From Bufo bufo (taxonomy: Eukaryota; Chordata; Amphibia; Anura; Bufonidae): a DNA stretch of 64,000 nt. The notes under the pieces are model-generated. The model saw only the letters and a program-made list of their open reading frames with translations. It searched no databases and had not been told where the DNA came from. The stretch covers positions 446,552,837-446,616,836 of the forward strand of contig NC_053392.1 of NCBI RefSeq assembly GCF_905171765.1, read 5' to 3'. Below, in pieces: positions 11,152 to 21,654 of the stretch; the stretch's first letter is position 1; each line of letters begins with the position of its first letter. Both the position numbers and the translations under genes were made by a program.

Positions 11152-11375
11152 ACATAGTTTTCAGCGACCATCAGAGGGTGTTCTGAACTTTATTTCTGAT
11201 ATAGCATACAAATTAGAACTACAACAAATAGCCAACATGGTACTAAGCCCTGGGGACTTAATAGCAACAATATTGCTCCAAAATAGTCTGGTTTTAAACT
11301 ACAATCTGTTAGTTGAGAAGATATGTTGGCTCAGAAACTTAACTGAGGAATTTGGAGGATGTCTAGATTGGCCAG
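11152..11375 (+). CDS. GNPAT: GNPAT, internal exon
   Basis: Acceptor 'ttttattacag', donor 'gtatgtat'. Encodes 'ISDIAYKLELQQIANMVLSP', then an 'IATILLQN' helix and 'LVEKICWLRNLTEEFGG', all aligning in order with the central helical region of vertebrate GNPAT. No stop in frame over 224 bp. Ends in a split Asp codon (G|AT) matched by the next exon. Confidence 0.93.
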
Positions 11376-13650
11376 GTATGTATAATCTCCAAAGATACAT
11401 ATATGATCATATAGATATACAGTGCTTGAATGTTGAAGAATGTTTGCTCCCGTGCTGATTTCCTCAATTTTTGCATGTATAATTTCATAGAAAAGAGAGA
11501 CTACATTACAAAACATAATACAGTTTATAATTTAGCATTTAATTTATTGAAGTAAATAAAGATTTCCAACATCTACAGTATATAGCTCATAGGAAAAAGT
11601 ACTAGCCACATGAAACTTAGAGTCACTGTACTTTTACACAATATCATTCAATTTAATAGAGAATGGTGCAAATTTCTAAATTACCTAATTTTAAAAAATG
11701 TCTGTGTCCTCCTGAAAACAAGCTGTAAAGTCATAGCCACAAGGGGTCTCACTTCCACCTAATTTGCAGTCCACTGCTTGTTGTCAGGCAAGATTAGTCC
11801 ATAGCAACAGATTCAAGAGATGGTCCACAGAAAATGGTGCCATGTCAGAGCTAGCTGAAATCCTGAGCCTGATAAAACAACTGCTTCTACATAGCTTTCC
11901 AGGATTATAGGATTATTGCAGCCTCCTGTGTGTCTATAATTTTTTTTTTTTTTTTTTTTTTTTTTTCCTGCTTATCTATTCTGTGAGCTCTGGAGCTGAA
12001 AACAAACATTGTGGGAAGTAAGGAAAAGGGTGTCACAGCAGTACAGTACTGGCAGACTTCACAGAAGGGATCCTTTCCCTCCTTCTGGGTGAAATGCATC
12101 TAGCTGTGCAGCTGAAACAAGTAGTAATATAGCTGAACAAAAAATTACAGAGACCTAAAAACAGCTGTCCCTTCATAGTTATGATACTACAAAGAAGAAC
12201 AGCCATTATGTTTTTTTTTTTTATTCAGATGCAAGACAACAACTAAATCTACATACAACCACTACAGCTATTTACATAATATAATGGCACGTTCTTGTGT
12301 TCCCTTCTAGAACATCCACCTGATGCGTCTAGTGAAGGTGGTCCCACACACTCAGTAATTCAGTCCCACTGTGTAGAACCTCTTATACACTTGTGAGAGA
12401 GTGATTCCTGCTATTATGCAGTCCAGGCAATATGAATCAGTGTACTAAAGGTAGCATTTTCTCAACGACACAGGACACGTTTGGTTGAAATTTTTACATA
12501 AGTTATCTAAAAAGTAAGTCTCACTCCTCTTCTAACATCCACGGCAAAAAGTATAGTACAAAAAAAAAAAATCATAAAATCTATAAATAAATATACAAAT
12601 ATATAGAAAGTACAGAAAGTCTACCATAAAGTTTAGTATAGTATTATTTGAGTCAGTCCCACCTTCCGGATCGGAAACAGTTCAGGGAATAATCCAAATT
12701 TGGTATGTTCACTTTACAATAGATCTTCTGAGAATGGCCGATCTTCTACCAACAGCCTCATTGATCATATCACTCAGTATGGAATATATCCTGAGATTTT
12801 TCAACTGTGCAGATAGATCAGACACAACAAAGTTTAAAACTAAAACTAAAACCACAAAGCACTCCGCTATATAAAGGACTTTTTAGACTCCCATTTAAAA
12901 CGAAAAAAGGCGCTTACCAATTCCACATAAAATGAGCACAGCATGCATCACAATGACCCAGCCCATAGTGTCCACTTTCTGGCCTCTTCCAGAAGTGCAA
13001 AGCCTAAGGAATTAGAAGACTCAAGTGATCAGATATTTAGCCCTCCGATCCTGCTAGATAACAGGGAAGCCACTTAATTCACTTTGATGGCCTCAGTTCA
13101 TCTGAAGGATCCGAGGCTACCACAGGAATAGCCTGTGACAAGACTCCATAGGAACGTGTTGAATGTCCCAAAGGCAGCAGTGGTAATTTATTGTTTTTAA
13201 AAATATAAAAAAGTATAAAAATTCAAATGATCCCCTTTCCCCAAAATAGAAATAAACAATAGAAAATAAAGATAATATTCACCACCACATCCCAAAATAC
13301 CAATAATATTAAAATATAATACTTATTTATCCCATATAGCGATCCGGAGGAAGAACACAAGTGGGCGGACCATGGGCCGCCTCAGTGCTCCAAAACTGTC
13401 TGTGTCTTGTGCAGAGAAGACAAAGACGTAGGGGACGGGGCCTTCCATGTGCTCCGGGCCCCCCTGTGCCGCGGGCCCCATAGCAACTGCGTGGTTTGCC
13501 TATATTAGCAGTACACCCTTGCCACTGTTTTTGCAGCATGGTTGTTAGGGGAGGAGGGGTCAGGAGGTATTGCTCTCTGCTCTGCTGTCCAACCAGCAGC
13601 ATCAGGAGAGGGCTCTGTGCACTAGCCTGTGCAAAGACTCTTAATTTAAA
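11376..13650. other. GNPAT intron; no established gene
   Basis: AT-rich intron sequence with poly(T) at 11940-11966 and 12211-12222. The region 12220-13150 looks like single-copy sequence: on the - strand there is a signal-peptide-like start (12966-12918, MGWVIVMHAVLILCG) with a following splice donor, and a separate open stretch ending at about 12715. I could not join them convincingly (see findings). 13330-13640 is GC-richer and unassigned. Confidence 0.4.
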
Positions 13651-14015
13651 AGGATTTTCTGAGACTTTTCTACTGACGACCTATCCTCTGGATAGGTCAT
13701 CAGTATCTGATCGGTTGGGTCCAACAGCCGGGGCCCCCACGACGACCTTTTTGAGAAGGCGCCGATGTTCCTGTGAGTGCCGTGACCTTTTCTCAGCTCA
13801 CTAAGCACTGAGCCGTACATTGTATAGCGGCTGTGGTTGGTATCTCAGCTCAGCGCCATTCTCTTCAAAGGGGCTGAGCTGTGCCTAGGCCATGTGACTG
13901 ATTTACGTGACGTCACATGGCCTAGTCAAAGCTGTGAGAGGGCTACGGTGCTACTGCAAGCATCAGTGCCTTCTCAGACCCCCACCAATCAGATACTGAT
14001 GACCTATGCAATACA
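13651..14015. mobile_element. Non-autonomous DNA element with inverted ends
   Basis: The left portion 'gataggtcatcagtatctga' and the right portion 'tcagatactgatgacctat' are reverse complements, enclosing a body with 'gtgacgtcacatggcctag'. No coding capacity. Exact ends and target duplication are not clear by eye. This family appears to be a high-copy amphibian repeat (recalled knowledge). Confidence 0.65.
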
Positions 14016-14861
14016 CCTGCTTAATGTACTCATACCAGATATGTACTCTCATGATCATTTTGCTGATTCTTAAAGGGATTATCTAATTCTGTAAATGCCC
14101 CCCACAATGCCTGGGTTTCTCCTATAGATCATACTCCACTCCCCTGCACCCGCGCGATAGGGAGATGTAGCGGCAGCTGTGCAGGGATCCGGAGTGACAT
14201 GGGTGCTGGAGAGCAGGCTAAGTATGATCTACAGCAGGGGTGCACAACCTTTTTTGGTCTTACGGCCGCATTGTCACATCACTCTATATCAAGGGGCCGC
14301 CAATAAACGATCAGTGCTCATTGCATCGGCCTATTACACAGACCAAGTGAATGGGGAAGAATGATCACTATCACAGTCAATCTGACTTCATTCAGTTCTA
14401 TTGATTATTGGTAGCAGATTCCTGATTACACAGGGAGATTACAGATTACACGATTACAGTGGCCAGATATCAGAAATGAGCTTTCCTATGAAGACTTGTT
14501 CCCAGTAATTGTCTCAAATATTGTGCTGCAGCATAGTCCCTGAAATCAAAGAGTTATGCTTACCTGCTCCACGCGGCTCCGGTCCCCTGCACTGCCCCCA
14601 TCTTTCAGTCACCGCGCTGTTTACACCTGGCAGTGCATGGCCATTTTCACATGCACCTCTCCAGCCAATAGCTAGCTTCAGCGGTGATGTGGCCAAATGC
14701 TGCAAGAACTTGTTAAAAATCATTTTTACCGGAAAAGTGGCGACATTTCCTTCCATCCAGTCTCCTATTCATAAATCAGTGCTTTCCTGCACTGCAGAGG
14801 ATGGCGCTCCCCGGTTATTACCGCCTCCTGTCCCCCATTTACAGGCACCATGCAATAATCA

Positions 14862-16144
14862 TATAGAACAACAAAGGAATGCCCAATGTATTCCAAAAAT
14901 ATATATTTTATTTAATTATAATAAACATATCATGATTTATAAAATATTCAAGATAGCAAGAAAAAAAAAAGAAGAGTCAGCAGGAGACCGGATGCCGCAA
15001 TCCACTGGCCGGTGTCGCTGCTACCCGCCAGAAGATGGAAAACATGTCAGGTATGCCAGTAGTATGCACAGGGGTGATTCACAGCATAATAGCCCATATA
15101 ATATGACTATTCTGAATGGTAATTCATATGATCATCACCCTGGTGCATAGCCACCAGATGAATCGCAACTCAACTCAGAGTGTAATTAAGGAGAAATAAT
15201 CAAACAACCGCTAGAATCTAGCAATAAAGGGGGGGGGGATGAAGCCCTCACATAAATGAGACAGCACACACAGAACCTTATAATAAAGGATATAGAGGAG
15301 CTCATCTGTGGATATCAGATAGAGAGTTAAAGCATACCATGAGACATGATGGAGGGTAAAGGCAGCAGGCACGGGATAGGCTAGGAACCTCGACGCGCGT
15401 TTCGCCTCAGCTTCGTCAGGAGGTAAGTGAAAGTGTGGCTATATCCCCCTATTTATATCCACCATATAGCTCTAAAACATGTGTTCTCACAATTACAACA
15501 GCTGATACTTACTATCGAGCGCTCCATGCCTGATGATGCACGCCGAGTTCACAATGACGCCGCCGCACTCATCAGGAGGAGGGGTGGAACGTACGTTGTG
15601 CGTTCCAGCCCGCCTCCCAAGGAGACGTAGCGGCGTCGCCATGTGAACCGGCGCGTAGCGCATCACAGCATAGCACTGCATCAGCTGATCCGATCAACAG
15701 GATATCCAAAGTATATCTAATGTATTAACCCCGCAATAAGGAGGAACCCTGTATAGAGAGTCTACATAGGAGATATCAGTTGTTGATTATTTCTCCTTAA
15801 TTACACTCTGAGTTGAGTTGCGATTCATCTGGTGGCTATGCACCAGGGTGATGATCATATGAATTACCATTCAGAATAGTCATATTATATGGGCTATTAT
15901 GCTGTGAATCACCCCGGTGCATACTACTGGCATACCTGACATGTTTTCCATCTTCTGGCGGGTAGCAGCGACACCGGCCAGTGGATTGCGGCATCCGGTT
16001 TCCTGCTGACTCTTCTTTTTTTTTTTCTTGCCATCTTGAATATTTTATAAATCATGATATGTTTATTATAATTAAATAAAATATATATTTTTGGAATACA
16101 TTGGGCATTCCTTTGTTGTTTGTTTAACAACACTATAGGTTTAT
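14862..16144. mobile_element. Foldback element, candidate Penelope-like, 15-bp direct flanks
   Basis: Two arms of about 340 bp (14870-15208 and 15779-16114) are inverted copies with high identity. The whole is bounded by the identical 15-mer 'accatgcaataatca' (14847-14861 and 16145-16159), too long for a hAT or TTAA duplication. The unique centre (15210-15778) contains the hammerhead-like motif at 15387-15424. Long target duplications, inverted partial copies and hammerhead ribozymes are reported for Penelope-like retroelements, so I infer that class. No reverse transcriptase is present. Confidence 0.65.
15387..15424 (-). ncRNA. Hammerhead-ribozyme-like motif
   Basis: On the - strand: ACCUC (stem I 5'), CUGACGA (matches core CUGANGA), AGCUGAGGC (stem II region), GAAA, then CGCGCGUC with A-U, C-G, G-C pairs closing a two-base loop (stem III), and GAGGU, a perfect 5-bp partner of ACCUC. 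The core and stems I and III fit the minimal type-I fold found in retroelements. Stem II is weak: only two G-C pairs with an extra A form. It may be a hammerhead relative rather than an active ribozyme. Confidence 0.5.
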
Positions 16145-16809
16145 ACCATGCAATAATCAGCAAGCACTTTACCTTACTTGCAGCGAAAGCGCTCATTGGT
16201 TAACACTTTAATGACCAGGTCTGAAAAGGCCACGTGGTGATTCAAATGGTTATAACTATCTTATTTGTTGGACTACCAAAATATTTTTTGCAACAATTTT
16301 TTTATGTAACACATAGTGCCTTATAATGTGTTTTCTTTTTTGTTTTATTTGGGGGAAACAGTACAAAACATTTTTGAAAAGTTTTTTTTTACAAACTATT
16401 GCTCCTTATTCTTCAAATATGCAAATAAAATATATTAAAATTAGTTTTGTGTTGACCGTTTTGTTATATAATATGTATAGTTTCACATGAATGGGGTGAT
16501 GATGGAGATGGTTTTGGTTGGTGTGGGTGTTTTTTCTTTCATGTACCTTATTATTTTTTTAATTTTTGTAACTTAATTTTTAATATATTTCTGCTACATA
16601 TGTCCCCCAAGAGGTCATGAAAAGACCTCCAGGACCATTCCTGCTCCTGCTACAGTGCAGGAGCTGTCATTCATTGCTCTGCGGCGCTCCAGGAAGAAAC
16701 ACAGCTGATCGCACAATCAGCTGTGTTTCTACAATCAGAAAAGGGGCTGCAAACCATGGGTCTGGGGGCCACATGCGGTCCACGGGTTGTGCACCCCTAA
16801 TCTACAGTA

Positions 16810-17472
16810 TAGGAGGGGCCCAGGCATTGGGGGGCATTTTTAGAATTTAATAACCCCATTAAATGCTTTTTCACAAGTAGTATATTTAAAGAACATTTTC
16901 CTTCAACTAAAACGTTATAGTCCAAAAAATACAGTAATTTCTGCTAAACCATAATAGGAAAAGTTATTACTAGTTACAAGTTTTTTTTTTTTACATATTT
17001 GCACATATCGATATTTCTTTGAAACATTGAATTTGCAGTAATTTATTGATCCCAAAAATATTGCTCTTTGAGGCCTTCAAAAAGGTGTCTACAAAGGGAT
17101 TTTTAAAAGACTGACAGGTAGTCTGGATGATCATCTGCAAGTTGAGAAGATTTTAACCCTCTACCATCTTGCCCAAGCCAAACTATCCAGCAAGCTCCAC
17201 ACGAGCACTGAATGAAAATTACTGAAAAAAAGTCTCTATGAATTCCAGAATTTCATAGCAGGACTTACAGGTAGTCTGCTGTTGAAAAGAAGCTACATTT
17301 CTTAGATCAACACAGGAGGTGCGGAGGAGGAAACCTTTTCCTGACCAGAAACAAACATTGGGGAAAGAGAGCTAATTGACATATTGTATTCCCAGAGGAT
17401 CATTGCATGGTCCCCATCCCCCTGGATCCCTGACAAAGGCCTCTCATCAAGTTGTCCGTTCTTTCTGATTTG
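16810..17472. other. GNPAT intron, nothing recognised
   Basis: AT-rich sequence with a T-tract at 16981-16991. The part from about 17300 probably belongs to the same element as the hammerhead-like motif that follows, but I see no terminal repeats. Confidence 0.4.
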
Positions 17473-17513
17473 CACTGATGAGGGGCAATCACCCCAAAAT
17501 AGCTGTCTGCACA
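17473..17513 (+). ncRNA. Degenerate hammerhead ribozyme motif
   Basis: UGCA (stem I) - CUGAUGA core (477-483) - GGGG/CCCC stem II with loop CAAUCA - AAAA where the core needs GAAA - a short stem III around loop GC - UGUC - UGCA (stem I partner). Every element of a type-I hammerhead is present in order; the first G of GAAA (G12) is A, and it follows a C, consistent with CpG decay. G12 acts in catalysis, so this copy is probably inactive. Likely the relic of a Penelope-like or related element. Confidence 0.7.
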
Positions 17514-18453
17514 TGATGTACTGTCTTGGCTATAATTCTAAATTGTGTCTCAAGGCCTGTTTTAAAGGTCAAACATTTTATTTGTAGGATAGCAGTTCAC
17601 CAAAGGCACACCTTTCTCTTCATTTTTGTAAAGAGAGCTAGTTTGCATAGTTAATTAAGGTCTCACTTTGCAAGTTTATTCTGTTCTGTTGTTCTACTCT
17701 ATTGTGTACATGTGTTTCTTTAGAAACTCTGTTATACTATGCCTGATGAAGATACCTAAGTTGTCTTAAAGTTCAGAAACAAGAGGGAACTCTCTCACTT
17801 TAGATAAGCAATCAGATGTTGTGGTCACAATTGACCACGGCATCTGAGGGACTAAAGGGGGTATCTAGTACATTTATGTTCATCAGCTATCCGGAAGCGT
17901 CATCAATATCAGAACAGTAGGGATCCAGCTCTTACCACCCCCTGCTGATCTAATAAGCATGACCTATTATAAGGCCAATAATATAAAAGTCCTGGTAAAC
18001 CCCTTAAATGTTTGTGATCAGATTTGTCTGTGTCCACGGACACTGGGTGTAAAACAGTCACTAACCGACTATTATGCCCATTCATCTCCTGAGTGGGTGC
18101 CATGTTTATAGCTCCAACTGATGTGCAAGTAGGATCGAAGTCACCAGTTTTACTTACCATAAGAACAGCTTTATTCATTATGTTTTACCCCATATCTCTC
18201 CCCAGAATGCTCCGCTATGTCCAGCTGCATGTGTTGTGCACTGACATGCAATTACAACTTGATGATTTAATTGCATGACATGTAACCTTTTTATTCTTAA
18301 GTGTGTTGTGCATGACATTGTGGAAATATTTTCTCATTGCTTATCCATGTTTTGGTTGAGTTTTACTACAGGTACACTGCTTTGGATTGGCTTTCATTGA
18401 CTTATGAAGGAATCATGGTACACACCTTTGTTATATTGCCATGCTCTCCTTTA
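17514..18453. other. GNPAT intron with a small probable MITE
   Basis: At about 17852-18007 the ends 'taaagggggtatctagtac' and (reversed) 'ttaaggggtttaccaggac' look like inverted termini of a roughly 155-bp non-coding element. The stretch near 17736 'gcctgatgaagatacctaag' resembles a common amphibian repeat but is degraded. No gene seen. Confidence 0.4.
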
Positions 18454-20759
18454 GGCCTCCTGCACACGAACGTATTTTTTTGCGGTCCGCAAAAACGGGT
18501 CCCGTTTTTCCGTGATCCGTGACCGTTTTTTCGTCCGTGGGTCTTCCTTGATTTTTGGAGGATCCACGGACATGAAAAAAAAGTCGTTTTGGTGTCCGCC
18601 TGGCCGTGCGGAGCCAAACGGATCCGTCCTGAATTACAATGCAAGTCAATGGGGACGGATCCGTTTGACATTGACACAATATGGTGCCATTTCAAACGGA
18701 TCCGTCCCCATTGACTTTCAATGTAAAGTCTGGAGTCCCTTTTATACCATCGGATCGGAGTTTTCTCCAATCCGATGGTATATTTTAACTTGAAGCGTCC
18801 CCATCACCATGGGAACGCCTCTATGTTAGAATATACTGTCGGATATGAGTTAGATCGTGAAACCTCATTTCCGACAGTATATTCTAACACAGAGGCGTTC
18901 CCATGGTGATGGGGACGCTTCTAGTTAGAATATACTACAAACTGTGTATATGACTGCCCCCTGCTGCCTAGCAGCATCCGATCTCTTACAGGGGGCTGTG
19001 ATCAGCACAATTAACCCTTCAGGTGCCGCACCTGAAGGGGTTAATTGTGCTATCATATCCCCCTGTAAGAGATCAGGGCTGCCAGGCAGCAGGGGGCAGA
19101 CCCCCCCCTCCCCCCTCCCCAGTTTGAATATCATTGGTGGCCAGTGCGGCCCCCCCCCCCCTTCCTCCCTCTATTGTAATAATTCCTTGGTGGCACAGTG
19201 TGCGCCCCCCCCCGCCCCCCCCCCTTCCTCCCTCTCTCTATTGTAATAAATCGTTGGTGGCACAGTGTGCGCCCCCCCCCTTCCTCCCTCTATTGTAATA
19301 ATTCGTTGGTGGCACAGTGTGCGCCCCCCCCCTTCCTCCCTCTATTGTAATCGTTGGTGGCACAGTGTGCGCCCCCCATTGGCCCCCCCTCCCTCTATAG
19401 CATTAACAACATTGGTGGCCAGTGTGCGGCCTCCCATCTACCCCCCCCCCCCCGATCATTGGTGGCAGCGGGTTACTAGCAATAGTACAATAGTAAAAGA
19501 TTCATACTTACCTGGGAGCTTCGATGTCTGCTTCCGGCCGGGAGCTCCTCCTACTGGTAAGTGACAGTTCATTTAGCAATGACACTTACCAGTAGGTGGA
19601 GCTCCCGGCCGGACACGAACATCGCAGCAGCCGGTAAGTATGAATCTTCTACTATTGTACTATTGCTAAGTAACCATGGCAACCAGGACTGTCTGGTTGC
19701 CATGGTTACCGATCGGAGCCCCAGCGATTAAACTGGGACTCCGATCGGAACTCCTTGAAGGTATGAATCTTTTACTATTGTACTATTGCTAGTAACCCGC
19801 TGCCACCAATGATCAGGGGGGGGGGGGGGGGGGGCCTGGGAGGCCGCACACTGGCCACCAATGTTGTAAATGCTATAGAGGGAGGGGGGGGCCGATGGGG
19901 GGGCGCACACTGTGCCACCAACGATTTATTACAATAGAGGGAGGAAGGGGGGGGGGGCGCACACTGTGCCACCAACGATTTAGTACAATAGAGGGAGGAA
20001 GGGGGGGGGCGGGGGGGCGCACACTGTGCCACCAACGAATTATTACAATAGAGGGAGGAAGGGGGGGGGGGCGCACTGGCCACCAATGATATTCAAACTG
20101 GGGGGGGGGGGGTCTGCCCCCTGCTGCCTGGCAGCCCTGATCTCTTACAGGGGGATATGATAGTACAATTAACCCCTTCAGGTGCGGCACTTGAGGGGTA
20201 ATTGTGCTGATCACGGCCCCCTGTAAGAGATCGGATGCTGCTAGACAGCAGGGGGCAGTCATGTACACAGTTTGTAGTATATTCTAACTAGAAGCGTCCC
20301 CATCACCATGGGAACGCCTCTGTGTTAGAATATACTGTCGGAAATGAGGTTTCACGATCTAACTCATATCCGACAGTATATTCTAACATAGAGGCGTTCC
20401 CATGGTGATGGGGACGCTTCAAGTTAAAATATACCATCGGATTGGAGAAAACTCCGATCCGATGGTATAAAAGGGACTCCAGACTTTACATTGAAAGTCA
20501 ATGGGGACGGATCCGTTTGAAATGGCACCATATTGTGTCAACGTCAAACGGATCCGTCCCCATTGACTTGCATTGTAATTCAGGACGGATCCGTTTGGCT
20601 CCGCACGGCCAGGCGGACACCAAAACGACTTTTTTTTTCATGTCCGTGGATCCTCCAAAAATCAAGGAAGACCCACGGACGAAAAAACGGTCACGGATCA
20701 CGGAAAAACGGGACCCGTTTTTGCGGACCGCAAAAAAATACGTTCGTGTGCAGGAGGCC
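18454..20759. mobile_element. 2.3-kb near-perfect palindromic DNA element
   Basis: The sequence from 'ggcctcctgcacacgaacgt' inward is repeated in reverse complement up to 'acgttcgtgtgcaggaggcc', with a centre near 19607. Flanks are TTTA (left) and TTAA (right), one mismatch from a TTAA duplication. Arms contain smaller palindromes ('gaagcgtccccatcaccatg', 'cacctgaaggggttaattgt') and C/G tracts of 8-18 bases. No protein. The element resembles a Kolobok/piggyBac-type non-autonomous family with extended arms. Confidence 0.85.
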
Positions 20760-20763
20760 TTAA

Positions 20764-21298
20764 TTGTATAAAACCTTTTCTGAAATTAAAACAGTTCACT
20801 TACACTGTCTGCATATTCATAAAGGTCATTTTAACTTTGGCAAAGCTCATGCTTTATAATTTATGACACGAATGGAACTTCCAACAAAATTCAAGTCTTA
20901 TAAATTTTTATTTTTATGTAATTTTTTTAAAAAATATTAAAAATGACATTATAGAGGGTAATCCATTATATAGTAATAATAGCACATTGCTAGGATCCTT
21001 AAAATATTTAGAATGAAGGAAGCATGGTGTTTTCCTGCATCCATTGTCCTAGACAACTCTGTGCAGGTAACTGAGACATATCCATGCACTTGAATTGAAC
21101 TGTGTTGCAAATTACTTCACAGTAAATGGCTAGGAGTGCAGCTATGCAGGTGAAAATGTGAATGATCCCCCCTCCACAATAATAATTTATCTTAGGGATA
21201 TGCCATATCATTCAATAATGTAGATACCCTATTTAATGTCTTATATGCCTGCACTCTAATATATTATTATTTTTTCTCTTTTTCTACCTGTTATCCAG
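20764..21298. other. GNPAT intron, nothing recognised
   Basis: AT-rich intron ending in the branch/pyrimidine region 'tttttctctttttctacctg' and acceptor 'ttatccag' at 21298. No mobile-element ends seen. Confidence 0.5.
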
Positions 21299-21544
21299 AT
21301 AATAAATCCATTGATGAAGTTGTTCAATCCAGTGTTTCTCTACATTCAAATATTATGGCTATTGTGGACAGTCACATCATTTTGCTTGAGCACAATGTTA
21401 CAGAAGACATGACTGAAGAGCTGGTGACCAAACAAGCTTTTACTTTTCTGATTGGTGCCTCTTACAGGAATAAAATGATTAATATTTTCATACGACCTGC
21501 ACTTGTTGTTTTGGCATGTAGAACAGCACATAGTTTTCAGAAAG
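21299..21544 (+). CDS. GNPAT: GNPAT, internal exon
   Basis: Acceptor 'ttatccag', donor 'gtaaaaat'. 82 residues are open in frame, with 'SVSLHSNIMAIVDSHIILLE', 'ASYRNKMINIFIRPALVVLA' and 'HSFQK', matching the C-terminal half of vertebrate GNPAT (the YRNxxxNIFxRPxLV block is particularly close). The middle, around HNVTEDMTEELVTKQ, is more diverged from mammals. Follows a 9.9-kb repeat-filled intron and precedes a 37.4-kb one. Confidence 0.92.
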
Positions 21545-21654
21545 GTAAAAATATGTGAACACCTATATAATACATATTAACTGTTTCCCTATTATTTTCC
21601 TGTTGGTAAGACTGATAAGATCCAAAAGTTTGCTCTTATGATATTGTTGGTGTT

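Larger units (their letters stand above)
14235..16799. mobile_element. hAT-like element with perfect 8-bp target duplication, second nest level
   Basis: Left end 'caggggtgcacaacc'; right end 'ggttgtgcacccct' plus a mutated last base. Both sides carry 'atctacag' (14227-14234 and 16800-16807). No transposase is readable; the element is a carrier for the foldback at 14862-16144. Its own sequence after removal of that insert is about 1.3 kb, AT-rich, without long frames. Confidence 0.9.
14074..16858. mobile_element. TTAA-site MITE, outermost of a three-level nest
   Basis: Flanked by TTAA at 14070-14073 and 16859-16862. Left sequence 'aaatgccccccacaatgcct' is mirrored on the right by 'aggcattggggggcattt', and the inner motifs 'ggtttctcctata' and 'tataggaggggcc' are also inverted. 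Without the insertion at 14235-16799 the MITE would be only about 220 bp. TTAA targets are typical of piggyBac and Kolobok. Confidence 0.85.

Noticed and set aside
17720..17790. Third hammerhead candidate ('cctgatgaag...ttaaag')
   Set aside because: After CUGAUGA there is no convincing stem II and no GAAA-type core; only superficial similarity.
18500..18793. Protein-coding potential in the palindrome arms
   Set aside because: Frames exist in both arms and on both strands because of the palindrome, with no conserved domain.
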